Part shown: positions 8,018-16,952 of the stretch, piece after piece | Numbering within the stretch: position 1 is the first letter of the stretch | Layout of the letters: each line of letters starts with the position of its first letter | NCBI RefSeq assembly: GCF_963931595.1 | Contig: NZ_OZ007030.1 | Coordinates: 1,728,481-1,792,480, forward strand | From: an uncultured Subdoligranulum sp. | GTDB taxonomy: Bacteria > Bacillota > Clostridia > Oscillospirales > Ruminococcaceae | DNA length: 64,000 nt | Reading direction: 5' to 3' | Program-made: the position numbers and the translations under genes | Notes under the pieces: generated by a model | Database searches by the model: none | Seen by the model: the letters and a program-made list of their open reading frames with translations, nothing else | What the model was told of the DNA's origin: nothing

Positions 8018-8701
8018 ATGGCAAAAATTTTGGTCGTGGATGATGAACCGCGGATCCGGGACCTGATCCGCGAGCATTTGCAATATGCCGGTTTTACCTG
8101 TGAGGAGGCCGGGGACGGCGCCGCCGCCCTGAGCGTGCTGACACAGGGCGGGATCGATCTGGTGATCCTGGATATCATGATGCCGTTCATGGACGGCATG
8201 ACCTGTCTGCGGGAGATGCGCACCCGCAAAATCATGACGCCGGTGATCATGCTGACCGCCCGCAGCGAGGAATACGACAAGCTGGCCGGTTTAGAGGGCG
8301 GCGCCGACGACTACGTGGTGAAGCCCTTCTCCCCCCGGGAGCTGGTGGCCCGGGTCAAGGCCGTGCTGGCCCGCACCATGCCCCGCCCCGAGGAGAGCCA
8401 GAGCAGCTACGTCTTCGGGGATCTGAGCATCGACACCGCCAGCCACACCGTGAAGGTGGCCGGGCAGGAAGCCCCGCTGACCCCCAAGGAATTCGATCTT
8501 TTGGTCTTTCTTGTGAGCAACAAGGGCATTGCCCTGAGCCGGGAAAAAATCCTGCAGAAGGTATGGAACTATGACTACTACGGCGAGGACCGTACCGTGG
8601 ATACGCACATCAAGATGCTGCGCAGCCACCTGGGGCATTGCCGCAACTATATCGTGACGGTGTGGGGCATCGGCTACAAGTTTGACCCCGACACCCTGTA
8701 A
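8018..8701 (+). CDS. OmpR/PhoB-family response regulator
   Basis: A 227-residue DNA-binding response regulator. The receiver domain (1-115) has the acidic pair D8-D9, the phosphoacceptor D52 (VILDIMMP), T80 region MLTA and K-containing VVKPFSPREL. The C-terminal winged helix (about 130-225) shows PLTPKEFDLL and RTVDTHIKMLRSHLG. An AAAAGGAGG site precedes ATG. It is the first gene of a three-gene unit with its cognate kinase. The signal and targets cannot be told from the sequence. Confidence 0.93.
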   Translation: MAKILVVDDEPRIRDLIREHLQYAGFTCEEAGDGAAALSVLTQGGIDLVILDIMMPFMDGMTCLREMRTRKIMTPVIMLTARSEEYDKLAGLEGGADDYVVKPFSPRELVARVKAVLARTMPRPEESQSSYVFGDLSIDTASHTVKVAGQEAPLTPKEFDLLVFLVSNKGIALSREKILQKVWNYDYYGEDRTVDTHIKMLRSHLGHCRNYIVTVWGIGYKFDPDTL

Positions 8702-8717
8702 AAGGAGTGCAGGCGTT

Positions 8718-10238
8718 GTGAAACAACACGCCCAGAAAAAACCGCACCGCTTTGTGCTGAGTATCCGCTGGCAGCTGATGATCTTCATCACCGTCATGAC
8801 GCTGCTGACCCTGGCCCTGGTATGGGGGGTCATCACCTACGCCCTGGTGCCCCAGTACAACCGCACCATCCGCGGCAAGCTGGAAAACAAGGCCGAGGCC
8901 ATCGTGGCGATGATCGACCAGAGCGATGTGCCCATCGCCAACCGGGATTTCGGCGTACTGGTGCTGAACAGCACCTTCTGGGACAAGGTGGGCGACGCCT
9001 TCATCCAGAAGACCATCAACGTGGACGGCTGCTGCGTGGATTTCAGCGACACCACGCTGCGGTGCCTCAAGGCCTACGAGAGTATGTATCCCTGCCTGCT
9101 CCACGAGAGCACCGGCGCCTTCGGCGGCGAGTTCGTGACCAACGTGAACACGGCGCTGGTCATCCGGATGCGGCAGAAACTCTTCCAGGACGGCTCGCTG
9201 TACGAGATCGTCCACTCCAGTTCCAGCCAGCAGATGCTGGTGGGGCATCTCTCGGCGGACGGCCAGTACGGCGTCATCGTCTCGGCCAGCCTGGCCCAGA
9301 TTTCCACCGCCGCCGAGGTGCTGCGGTCCATCCTCATCCCGCTGGCCGTGCTGCTGCTGGTGCTGGACCTGCTGGTGGCCATCCTCTTCAGCCGCTGGTT
9401 CACCCGCCCCATCGAGCGGCTTTCCACCGGCGCCCAGGAGATCGCCTCGGGCAACTACGACGTGCAGATCTCGGTGGTGCACCACGATGAGATCGGCCGT
9501 CTGGCGGAGGATTTCAACCACATGGCCGCCGAGGTCAAGCGCAGTGCCCAGCTGGAAAAGGACATCCTGGCCAACGTCAGCCACGACCTGCGCACCCCGC
9601 TGACCCTCATCAAGGGCTATGCCGAGACGGTGCGCGACCTGACCGGCACCGACGAAGAAAAACGCACCGAACAGTGCAACATCATTGTGGATGAGACCGA
9701 CCGGCTGTCGGCGCTGGTGAACAGCGTGCTGGAACTCAGCAAGGTGCAGAACGGCTCCGAGAAGCCCAACCCCATCGACTTCGACATGAGCGAACTCTGC
9801 TTTGAGGTGGCCGGACGGTACGACGCCCTCTGCGACCAGAACCACTGGACGCTGCAGCTGGAAGCCGACCATGCCGCCCCCGTTCACGCCGACCCTGCCA
9901 TGATGGAACGGGTGCTGCACAACCTGCTGGGCAACGCCTTCCACCATATCGGCGCGGACGGTCTGGTGATCCTGCGGGTGATCCCGCTGGCCCATGGCTG
10001 CCGGGTGGAGGTGGCCGACCACGGCCCCGGCATCGCCCCCGAGGACCTGCCCCACCTGTTCGACCGCTACTACCGCGCCCGCCAGGACGCCGGCAAGACC
10101 GGCACCGGACTGGGACTTTCCATCACCAAGGCGATCCTGCAGCAGCACGGTTTTGCCTTCGGTGTGGACAGCGCCCTGGGCCAGGGTTCCACGTTCTGGT
10201 TCACCATGCAGGACACCCGTACCCGCCCCAATCCCTGA
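8718..10238 (+). CDS. Sensor histidine kinase with HAMP domain
   Basis: A GTG start at 8718, 9 bases behind AAAGGAG, gives 506 residues. Membrane segments at about 18-43 and 203-226 frame a ~160-residue extracytoplasmic sensor with no family I recognise (it holds four Cys, including a CC pair). HAMP follows (about 227-280), then the dimerisation box NVSHDLRTPLTL with phospho-His289, the N box NLLGNAFHH near residue 400, and G boxes (DHGPGI, GTGLGLSI). It autophosphorylates and passes the phosphate to the regulator encoded just upstream. Confidence 0.93.
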   Translation: MKQHAQKKPHRFVLSIRWQLMIFITVMTLLTLALVWGVITYALVPQYNRTIRGKLENKAEAIVAMIDQSDVPIANRDFGVLVLNSTFWDKVGDAFIQKTINVDGCCVDFSDTTLRCLKAYESMYPCLLHESTGAFGGEFVTNVNTALVIRMRQKLFQDGSLYEIVHSSSSQQMLVGHLSADGQYGVIVSASLAQISTAAEVLRSILIPLAVLLLVLDLLVAILFSRWFTRPIERLSTGAQEIASGNYDVQISVVHHDEIGRLAEDFNHMAAEVKRSAQLEKDILANVSHDLRTPLTLIKGYAETVRDLTGTDEEKRTEQCNIIVDETDRLSALVNSVLELSKVQNGSEKPNPIDFDMSELCFEVAGRYDALCDQNHWTLQLEADHAAPVHADPAMMERVLHNLLGNAFHHIGADGLVILRVIPLAHGCRVEVADHGPGIAPEDLPHLFDRYYRARQDAGKTGTGLGLSITKAILQQHGFAFGVDSALGQGSTFWFTMQDTRTRPNP

Positions 10239-10257
10239 ACCGTTGGAGGAGAACGCG

Positions 10258-10794
10258 ATGGATAAACTCAACCGCGAAATGGATGAACAGCTCAAGCGCC
10301 GGGTGGCCGACCTGGCTTCCCACAACGACGAGACCGGCGACGGCAAGCTGGACGCCGCCGACCTGAAAGCCCAGCTCAACCGCATCGAGGCCCAGCTGGA
10401 ACTGCAGGACCGGCAGAACCGCAACATCATGCGCAACCAGCGTCTGCGGATGCTGCTCACCGTGGTGGTAACACTGGTGCTGCTCATCGCCCTGGGCGTC
10501 TTCTGGTACTATGCCAGTGACGCCTACACCCAGGTCATGCAGTCCACCACCCATCTGAACCAGCTGGCCGAGACGCTGCAGAAGAGTCTGGGCACCGTGG
10601 ACCCCGAGGCGCTGGATTCCATGATGCAGGACCTGCCCGAGATCACCGAGCAGCTCAAGCGCATCGACACCGACGCCCTCAACCAGGTGCTGGACGGTCT
10701 GCCCACCCTGATGGATAACGTCAACAAACTGCAGCAGCAGGTGGAGGCCATTGCCGGCCTCTTCAACGGCCTGGGAACGGTCTTCCGCTCCTGA
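10258..10794 (+). CDS. Single-pass membrane protein with coiled-coil regions
   Basis: A 178-residue protein starting at ATG 10258 behind TTGGAGGAGA, 19 bases after the kinase. Residues 1-60 are charged and helical (a coiled coil around 34-60), a membrane segment spans about 64-86, and the outer 90 residues are again helical with heptad-like Leu/Val spacing (HLNQLAETLQKSLG, VNKLQQQVEAIAGL). I do not recognise a family. The place behind a two-component pair suggests an accessory membrane partner, which is inference. Confidence 0.75.
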   Translation: MDKLNREMDEQLKRRVADLASHNDETGDGKLDAADLKAQLNRIEAQLELQDRQNRNIMRNQRLRMLLTVVVTLVLLIALGVFWYYASDAYTQVMQSTTHLNQLAETLQKSLGTVDPEALDSMMQDLPEITEQLKRIDTDALNQVLDGLPTLMDNVNKLQQQVEAIAGLFNGLGTVFRS

Positions 10795-10817
10795 CCGGGA
10801 AACTGAATACAACAACA

Positions 10818-10850
10818 AACCGGGGCGCAGGAAATTCCTGCGCCCCGGTT
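10818..10850. terminator. Terminator between the two-component unit and DUF1540
   Basis: A 15-bp perfect stem with an AAT loop between convergent genes. The downstream U-runs are short on both strands. Confidence 0.65.
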
Positions 10851-10872
10851 CGCACTGTGCACCGTCCGGTGC

Positions 10873-11031
10873 TCAGCGCTGGCGATAGCTCTGGCAGTAA
10901 TGCGGGTTGTCGATGCCCTGGGTGCCGTTGTCGGAATGCTCGGTGATCTTGATCGCATCCAGATTGCAGGTGCAACCGTTCTGGTTGTACGCGCAGGAGC
11001 AGACATCACAGGTAACATTGGTGTTCTCCAT
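10873..11031 (-). CDS. DUF1540 small Cys-rich protein
   Basis: A 52-residue protein with an AGGAGG site 9 bases before the ATG at 11031. Cysteines at positions 8, 11, 13, 20, 22 and 46 follow the DUF1540 pattern (C-x2-C-x-C-A-Y-N then C-x-C-x4-I-x-I and a final YCQSY). The family is presumed to bind metal, and its function is unknown. It lies divergent to another tiny Cys-rich protein. Confidence 0.85.
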   Translation of the reverse strand: MENTNVTCDVCSCAYNQNGCTCNLDAIKITEHSDNGTQGIDNPHYCQSYRQR

Positions 11032-11092
11032 CTTGGCTCACCTCCTTGTCCCCTAGTATGGCCCACCCCGGACAATTTTATGCGCCCATGCC

Positions 11093-11122
11093 TTGCACTG
11101 CCCGCCCTGCCTGTGGTATACT
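11093..11122 (+). promoter_or_regulatory. Sigma-A promoter for the Cys-rich membrane peptide
   Basis: TTGCAC (11093-11098), 18-base spacer ending TGTGG, TATACT (11117-11122). It has near-consensus strength. Confidence 0.8.
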
Positions 11123-11163
11123 CCCTGTAAGGGACGCAACCCGTCCCGCGGAGGTAACCCTGT

Positions 11164-11331
11164 ATGAATCTTGGAAGTATCCTGGTTCTTGTCGTCATCT
11201 TTGTGCTGCTGGCGCTGGCGATTCTTTTCATCAGCCAGAACGGCGGCTGGCAGGGCGGCTGCGGCGGCAACTGCGCCAGCTGCCACCATAAATGCGCCGA
11301 CCCCAAACCCAAAGACGACTCCAAAACCTGA
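11164..11331 (+). CDS. FeoB-associated Cys-rich membrane protein family
   Basis: A 55-residue protein with one membrane segment (about residues 4-23) and a tail GGCGGNCASCHHKC typical of the small FeoB-associated Cys-rich proteins that accompany ferrous iron transporters. A CGGAGG site precedes the ATG by 9 bases. No feoA or feoB gene is present in this window, so it is an orphan here. It has its own strong promoter and terminator, which supports it as a real gene despite its size. Confidence 0.8.
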   Translation: MNLGSILVLVVIFVLLALAILFISQNGGWQGGCGGNCASCHHKCADPKPKDDSKT

Positions 11332-11336
11332 AACCA

Positions 11337-11365
11337 CCCTCCCCCGTCCGGGGGAGGGCTTTTTG
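11337..11365 (+). terminator. Intrinsic terminator after the Cys-rich peptide gene
   Basis: An 8-9-bp C/G stem (CCCTCCCCC pairing with GGGGGAGGG) followed by CTTTTTG. Confidence 0.9.
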
Positions 11366-11374
11366 CTGTCCGCC

Positions 11375-11403
11375 TTGCACAAATGCCCAAAAAAGGGTAT
11401 ACT
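11375..11403 (+). promoter_or_regulatory. Sigma-A promoter of the PPK2-glycosyltransferase unit
   Basis: TTGCAC (11375-11380), 17-base spacer, TATACT (11398-11403), 34 bases before the PPK2 start. No other promoter of this quality was seen before the nine glycosyltransferase genes. Confidence 0.85.
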
Positions 11404-11437
11404 ATATTATGTATATCAACTGGCAGGAGGGGTTGCG

Positions 11438-12310
11438 ATGAAGGCCGATCGGTATCGCTTTGACGGCACCCACCCGTGCGATCTGCGGGCACTGCCCTGC
11501 GACGGCAAACGGGATGATCTGGACAAACAGAAGATTCTGGAAAAGACTGCCCGCAACCTGCAGGAGATGGCCGCCTTACAGGACGGCCTGTATGCCGACG
11601 GCCGCGAGGGGGTCATTTTTGTGCTGCAGGCCCTGGACGCCGCCGGCAAGGACAGCACCATCAAGCATGTGATGGGCGGGCTCAATCCCCAGGGCGTGCA
11701 GGTGACCAGCTTCAAGCAGCCCGGCAGCGAGGAACTCAGCCACGATTACCTGTGGCGCATCCACAAGGCGCTGCCGCCCCGGGGGTCCATCGCCATCTTC
11801 AACCGCAGCTACTACGAGGACGTGCTGGTGGTGCAGCTCCACGATCTGCAGAACACCTACAAGCTGCCGCCCCGCACGCTGGATGAGGGCAAGAAGGCCT
11901 TCTTTGAGAAGCGCTATCGCCAGATCCGCCACTACGAGGAATACCTGTACGACAACGGCTACCGCATCGTCAAGATGTTCCTCCATGTCTCCAAGGATGA
12001 GCAGCGCAAACGATTTCTGGAGCGCATCGAGAATCCCGCCAAGAACTGGAAGTTTTCGATGAGCGACGTGAAGGAACGGGCCTATTTCGAGGAATACCTG
12101 GGCCTGTACCAGGACGTGATCAACGCCACCGCCACCAAAGAAAGCCCCTGGTACGCCCTGCCGGCCGACCAGAAGTGGTATACCCGGTATCTGGTCAGCG
12201 AGATCGTGGTGGACACGCTGCGCCGCAGCTGCCACGACTATCCCCGGCTGCGGGAGGATGCCAGGGCGGAACTGAAAGACTGCCGCACCCGGCTGGAAGC
12301 GGAGGAATAA
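11438..12310 (+). CDS. Polyphosphate kinase 2 family protein
   Basis: ATG 11438, behind GCAGGAGGGG, gives 290 residues, normal for single-domain PPK2. The enzyme transfers phosphate between polyphosphate and nucleoside phosphates. The Walker-A-like loop is LQALDAAGKDST (about 57-68), followed by the lid region and the Walker-B-like FNRSYYEDVLV; PAKNWKFS and the aromatic tail are also typical. The subclass (NMP- or NDP-phosphorylating) cannot be fixed by eye. Its stop is 2 bases before the first glycosyltransferase start, so it heads that operon. Confidence 0.92.
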   Translation: MKADRYRFDGTHPCDLRALPCDGKRDDLDKQKILEKTARNLQEMAALQDGLYADGREGVIFVLQALDAAGKDSTIKHVMGGLNPQGVQVTSFKQPGSEELSHDYLWRIHKALPPRGSIAIFNRSYYEDVLVVQLHDLQNTYKLPPRTLDEGKKAFFEKRYRQIRHYEEYLYDNGYRIVKMFLHVSKDEQRKRFLERIENPAKNWKFSMSDVKERAYFEEYLGLYQDVINATATKESPWYALPADQKWYTRYLVSEIVVDTLRRSCHDYPRLREDARAELKDCRTRLEAEE

Positions 12311-12312
12311 AC

Positions 12313-13428
12313 ATGGCTCCCATTCGTGTATTGCAGGTCATGCCCGCCATGGACGCGGGCGGCATGGAGACCTTCGTGATGAACGTCTACCGTGCCATCG
12401 ACCGGGAACAGGTACAGTTTGATTTTCTGTACCACTATAATAAATCCTGCTTTTTTGACGACGAGATCGCCTCGCTGGGCGGCCGGATCTTCAAGACCAC
12501 CGTCCGGCAGGACAACAACCTGCCCCGCTATCTGCGGGAACTGCGGCAGCTGTTTGCCGCCCACCCCGAATGGCGCATCCTGCACGGCCATTACAGCGGC
12601 TTCGGCATGTTCTACAACACGGTGGCCCGCCGGGCTGGTATCCCCGTGCGGGTGGGCCACAGCCACAACACCGCCTACGAGCACAACCTGGTGGGGCTGC
12701 TGGACCGGCTGATGAGCCTGCGGTTTTCCGCCGGGCTGACCGACCGCTTTGCCTGCAGCGAACTGGCCGGCAAAATGCTCTTCGGCAACGCCCCCTTCAC
12801 AGTGCTGCCCAACGGCATCGACACCGCCCTGTTCGCCGCCCGTGACCCCCAGCGACGCGCCCTGCTGCGCGGGGACCTGGGTGTGGCGGACAATGAGATC
12901 CTCTTCGGCCATGTGGGCCGTTTTACCGCCCAGAAGAACCATCCGGGTCTTCTGCGCATCTTCGCGGCGGTGCGCAAGCGGCTGCCCAAAGCCCGGCTGG
13001 TATTGCTGGGCGGCGGCCCCGCCCCTTACATAGAACAGATGCAGGCGCTGGCCCGGGAACTGAACCTGGGGGACAGCGTGATCTTTGCCGGTGTGCGCAG
13101 CAACATCCAGGGCTTTTACGATGCCATGGACGCCTTTTTGCTGCCCAGCCTCTTTGAGGGGCTGCCGGTGGTGCTGGTGGAAGCCCAGACTGCGGGCCTT
13201 CCCTGCTTTGTGTCGGATACCATCGACCGCGGGGCAGCCTTCACCGACCGGGTGCGCTTCCTGCCGCTGCAGGACCCCGACGCCTGGGCCGGTGCCATCG
13301 CAGCGGCCAGCTTCCGCCGGGACCCCCACGCCCGCCAGAAGGCACTGGACGCGGGCTACGACATCCACACCAGCGCGGCCATTCTGCAGGAATTCTACCT
13401 GCGGCGTTATGCGGAGGTGACATCATGA
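12313..13428 (+). CDS. Glycosyltransferase family 4 (EpsF-like)
   Basis: The ATG at 12313 sits behind GGAGGAATAA in the PPK2 3' end; the protein has 371 residues. N-terminal MPAMDAGGMETFVMN and the middle HVGRFTAQKNH are typical of GT4 enzymes of exopolysaccharide clusters, and the C-terminal donor-binding half has LPSLFEGLPVVLVEA (the E-x7-E region). It is predicted to be a cytosolic retaining transferase acting on a lipid-linked glycan. Its stop overlaps the next ATG (ATGA). Confidence 0.88.
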   Translation: MAPIRVLQVMPAMDAGGMETFVMNVYRAIDREQVQFDFLYHYNKSCFFDDEIASLGGRIFKTTVRQDNNLPRYLRELRQLFAAHPEWRILHGHYSGFGMFYNTVARRAGIPVRVGHSHNTAYEHNLVGLLDRLMSLRFSAGLTDRFACSELAGKMLFGNAPFTVLPNGIDTALFAARDPQRRALLRGDLGVADNEILFGHVGRFTAQKNHPGLLRIFAAVRKRLPKARLVLLGGGPAPYIEQMQALARELNLGDSVIFAGVRSNIQGFYDAMDAFLLPSLFEGLPVVLVEAQTAGLPCFVSDTIDRGAAFTDRVRFLPLQDPDAWAGAIAAASFRRDPHARQKALDAGYDIHTSAAILQEFYLRRYAEVTS

Positions 13429-14435
13429 CCTCCGATACGCCCCGCTGCGAGATTGCCGTCATTGTGCCGGTGCACAACGCCGAGACCTTCCTGCCGGACT
13501 GCCTCAACGCGCTGGCGGACCAGCGGTTCGACGATTTCCGCTGCATCCTGGTGGACGACGGCTCCACCGATTCTTCCCCGTCCCTCTGCGACGACATGAC
13601 CCTCAACGATCCCCGTTTTCTCGTGATCCACCAGCCCCAGAGCGGGGTCAGCGCCGCCCGGACGGCCGGTATGCGCAAGGCCCGGGAGCTGGGTGCCATC
13701 TGGTTTGCCTTCTGCGATGCGGACGACTGCTACCACCCGGATTTTCTGCGCACGCTGCACGCGGCGGCCCAGGACGCGGCCCTGCCCCTGGCCTGCTGCC
13801 GGTACGATACCTTCACCGACACGCCGCCCGCCGGGACGGCTGCGCCGGAGGACTACCGTGTTTTTCCCGCGCCCCAGCATCTGGAGGCGCTGCTCCACGA
13901 CCACGCCGTGGACTACGGCCTGTGGAACAAGCTCTATGCCGCCGGACTGCTCACCGAAGCCATGCTGGACAACGACCTGGCCTACAACGAGGACCTGCTG
14001 GCCAACTGGCAGGCCTTTCTGCGGGCGCCCGGCTGCGCCTTCTGCGACTTTGCGGGCTACCATTACCGCCAGCACGCCGACAGCGCCACCCACCGCGCCC
14101 TGCCGCCCCAGAGCCTGGACGACCAGCGCCGGGCGGCGGCCACCATCCGGGGCAGCGTGCCCGAACAATGGCCGGAACTGCAGCAGTCCGCCAATGCCTT
14201 TTACTATGAGAAGCTGGTGTATCTGGCCAGCATGATCCTGCGCCGGGCGGACGCCGACGACTACCGCGTCCAGCTGGGCGAGCTGAACATCGGCATCACC
14301 GCCGGGCTGCGGGACCCCCAGCTGGGCCGCAACCCCAAGCTGCCTTTTGCCATCCGGGTGGCCGCCTGGGCCACCGTGCGGATGCCCAAACTGTGGCGGC
14401 GCATCTGCCGCAAATTCTTGAAGGACAGGCAATGA
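13425..14435 (+). CDS. Glycosyltransferase family 2
   Basis: A 336-residue protein with a GT-A fold: IVPVHNAETFLPDCL at the N-terminus, the nucleotide-binding ILVDDGSTDSSPS and the metal-binding FCDADDCYHPDF. The C-terminal ~120 residues are helical and variable, as in many capsule and exopolysaccharide GT2 enzymes. An overlap of 4 bases with the preceding gene shows translational coupling. Donor and acceptor are unknown. Confidence 0.88.
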   Translation: MTSDTPRCEIAVIVPVHNAETFLPDCLNALADQRFDDFRCILVDDGSTDSSPSLCDDMTLNDPRFLVIHQPQSGVSAARTAGMRKARELGAIWFAFCDADDCYHPDFLRTLHAAAQDAALPLACCRYDTFTDTPPAGTAAPEDYRVFPAPQHLEALLHDHAVDYGLWNKLYAAGLLTEAMLDNDLAYNEDLLANWQAFLRAPGCAFCDFAGYHYRQHADSATHRALPPQSLDDQRRAAATIRGSVPEQWPELQQSANAFYYEKLVYLASMILRRADADDYRVQLGELNIGITAGLRDPQLGRNPKLPFAIRVAAWATVRMPKLWRRICRKFLKDRQ

Positions 14436-14438
14436 CCC

Positions 14439-15656
14439 ATGCGATTTCTGCTGATTCTTGACCGGGTGGAGAACCCGGCCAGCGCCAACGCCCTGCTGGG
14501 CTGCCGGCTGGCGGCCCAACTGCTGGCCCAGGGCCACTGCGTCCATCTTTTGGAACTGTGGGACGGCCTGCATACGCCGCCCGCGCCCCCCGAGGGTACC
14601 GTCCAGCACACGCTGGCCTTTGCCGACGAACGGCTCATGAACACCGCCCTGGAAAACGGCGTCCGGGGCGGCACGCCGGTGCCGCTGCGGCTGCTGCGGC
14701 TGGCCGCCCATCCCACCGCGGTGGCGGCGGCCTTCCGGCAGCTGGTCCTGCATGCCCCCCGCCGCACGGTGGACAGCCGCCGTGCCGTGGAACGGCTGGA
14801 TGCACAGTTTCATTTTGACGCGGTCTGTGCCGTCTGCGCGCCCTACCGCACGGCCTTTGCGCTGGAAGGGGCCCGCATCGGCGGCAAAAAGCTGCTTTGG
14901 CAGCTGGACCCCTACGCCAGCAACCGGGATTACACCGCGCCGGGCGGTTTTGCCCGGGAGGGCCAGCTGCTGGAGGCGGTGGACGGTACCTTCGTCACGC
15001 CCCAGGCCATGCCCGACTACACCGGCGGCCCCCTGAGCCCCTGGCGCAGCAAGGTGCACCTGCTGGGGTTCCCGGTGCTGCTGCCCGCCCCCGAAACGCC
15101 CGCCCATACCGGGACGCGGTGTGTTTTCTGCGGCAGTTTGTACCCCACCGTGCGGGAGCCGGATTTTGCGCTGGAACTGTTCTGCCGCCTGAATGCCCAC
15201 GACCTGACCCTGACCATGGCGGGGGGCGGCTGGCAGCGCTTTGCCGCCCAGGCCGAGCGGACCGCCACTGTATTGAAAGACCGTTTTGTCCGCCCCGGCC
15301 CGCTGCCGCCCGCCGATGCCGCGGCCCTGGAAACCGGCGCCGACATTCTGCTCAGCCTGGGCAACGCCTACGACAACCAGATGCCCAGCAAGCTGTTCAG
15401 CTACTTTGGCACCGGCAAGCCGGTGCTGCACTTGGCCGTCAGCGAGACCGACCCCACCCTGCCCTATCTGGCCCGCTACCCGCTGGGACTGGTGCTGCAG
15501 AAAAAGGACGGCGTGACGCCGGAGGTTCTGGACCGGCTGTCCCGCTGGCTGGCGGAGGTTGCGGGCCAGCGGCTGCCCTACGAGCAGGTGGCCGCCCTCT
15601 ACCCGGAATTCACACCCCAACAGGTGGCACGGGATTTTCTGGCCGCCCTGTCATAA
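14439..15656 (+). CDS. Divergent GT-B-type glycosyltransferase
   Basis: A 405-residue protein starting 3 bases after the GT2 stop. The N-terminal part is divergent, but the C-terminal half has a Rossmann-like start (RCVFCGSLYP), DILLSLGNAYDNQMPSK and FSYFGTGKPVLHL, the typical donor-site segment of GT4-like enzymes, so a GT-B fold is likely. The classical E-x7-E pair is not obvious. Context within nine glycosyltransferases supports the call; the linkage formed is unknown. Confidence 0.72.
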   Translation: MRFLLILDRVENPASANALLGCRLAAQLLAQGHCVHLLELWDGLHTPPAPPEGTVQHTLAFADERLMNTALENGVRGGTPVPLRLLRLAAHPTAVAAAFRQLVLHAPRRTVDSRRAVERLDAQFHFDAVCAVCAPYRTAFALEGARIGGKKLLWQLDPYASNRDYTAPGGFAREGQLLEAVDGTFVTPQAMPDYTGGPLSPWRSKVHLLGFPVLLPAPETPAHTGTRCVFCGSLYPTVREPDFALELFCRLNAHDLTLTMAGGGWQRFAAQAERTATVLKDRFVRPGPLPPADAAALETGADILLSLGNAYDNQMPSKLFSYFGTGKPVLHLAVSETDPTLPYLARYPLGLVLQKKDGVTPEVLDRLSRWLAEVAGQRLPYEQVAALYPEFTPQQVARDFLAALS

Positions 15657-15677
15657 ACCACGAAAGGAGTGCCCGCC

Positions 15678-16952
15678 ATGCACGTGCTTTGGCTCGTGAG
15701 CATGACGTTGCCCCAGGCCGCCCTGGCCTGCGGGCTGTCCCACGCCAGCGATGTCAGCGGCGGCTGGCTGACCGGCCAGCTGACCGCCCTGCGCGGCCAA
15801 GCCGATCTGCAGCTGACCGTCGCCTGTGTGAACGGCCAGTGCAAAGAGGCCTTGTGCGGGGAACACGGCGGTGTGACCTACCGCATCTTGCCGGGCGGGG
15901 GGGATTTTTCCCGGCTGCTGCAAGCGGTTCACCCCGACCTTGTGCATATCTGGGGCACCGAATATGCAGCGGCGGCCGCCATGGACCAGGCGGCCCGGGC
16001 GCTGCAGCTGCCGGTGCTGGTGGGCATCCAGGGCATCATGGAGGACTGTGCAGCCCATCTCTGTGACGGGGTGCCGGAAGCTTATCTCCACTCCACCCCG
16101 CTGGACCGGGCGCTGGACCGGCTGATTCCCGGGGCCCTGCTGGACAAACTCCAATCCAACTTTGACGCCCTGGCCCGCAGCGAGGCCGCCCTGCTGGGTA
16201 CGGCCCGCCACGTCACCGGCCGCACCGGCTTTGACCGCCGGGCGGTGGAACGGCTGGCCCCCCTGGCCCGGTATTACCCCTGCAACGAGACGCTGCGCCC
16301 GCTGTTTTATGAAGGGCCGCTGTGGCAGCCCAGGGATTTCGGCCGCGGGCCGGTGGTGCTGCTCTCCCAGGGGAATTACCCTCTCAAAAATCTGCACACC
16401 GTACTCCAGGCCATGCCCACCATTCTGCAGCGCTGGCCCGACGCCCGGCTGCGCATCGCCGGCTGGCCGCCCCTGGACAAAGGGCCGCTGCTGCGGCCGC
16501 TGATCGCCCGGCTCTTCCCCTACCAGCGGTACTGCCGCCGGCTGGCCGAGGCCCTGGGGGTGGCCGGTCACATTAAGTACACCGGGCCGCTGGACGCCGC
16601 CGCCATGCGCCAGGCCTATCTGGACGCCGACCTTTTCCTGCTGCCCTCCTCCAGCGAGAACAGCCCCAACAGTCTGGGGGAAGCCATGCTGCTGGGTCTG
16701 CCCTGTGTGGCCAGCCGGGCGGGCGGCATCCCCGACATGCTCACCGACGGCACCGAGGGCCGGCTGTACGGCCAGGCGCTGGATGCCGACGGCCTGGCCC
16801 GCACCGTCACGGCGGTACTCTCCGCCCCGGACAGCGGCGCCGCCCTGGGGCAGGCTGCCCGCCGCCGGGCGCTGCACACCCATGACCCAGCCGCCAACGC
16901 CGACGCGCTGTGCGGCATCTACCAGACCATTCTGCAGGAGGACGCCCGGTGA
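15678..16952 (+). CDS. Glycosyltransferase family 4
   Basis: ATG 15678, 9 bases behind AAAGGAG, is preferred over the GTG at 15669 that overlaps the ribosome site; 424 residues. The C-terminal donor domain shows VVLLSQGNYPLKNLH, HIKYTGPLDAAAM and SSENSPNSLGEAMLLGLP, followed by SRAGGIPDM, a clear GT4 (RfaB-type) pattern. The N-terminal acceptor domain has IWGTEYAAAAAMDQ. The stop overlaps the GTG start of the next gene. Confidence 0.88.
   Translation: MHVLWLVSMTLPQAALACGLSHASDVSGGWLTGQLTALRGQADLQLTVACVNGQCKEALCGEHGGVTYRILPGGGDFSRLLQAVHPDLVHIWGTEYAAAAAMDQAARALQLPVLVGIQGIMEDCAAHLCDGVPEAYLHSTPLDRALDRLIPGALLDKLQSNFDALARSEAALLGTARHVTGRTGFDRRAVERLAPLARYYPCNETLRPLFYEGPLWQPRDFGRGPVVLLSQGNYPLKNLHTVLQAMPTILQRWPDARLRIAGWPPLDKGPLLRPLIARLFPYQRYCRRLAEALGVAGHIKYTGPLDAAAMRQAYLDADLFLLPSSSENSPNSLGEAMLLGLPCVASRAGGIPDMLTDGTEGRLYGQALDADGLARTVTAVLSAPDSGAALGQAARRRALHTHDPAANADALCGIYQTILQEDAR

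Noticed and set aside
13407..15620. Minus-strand open frame across two glycosyltransferases
   Set aside because: It crosses two overlapping, well-supported genes and has no motif or start signal.
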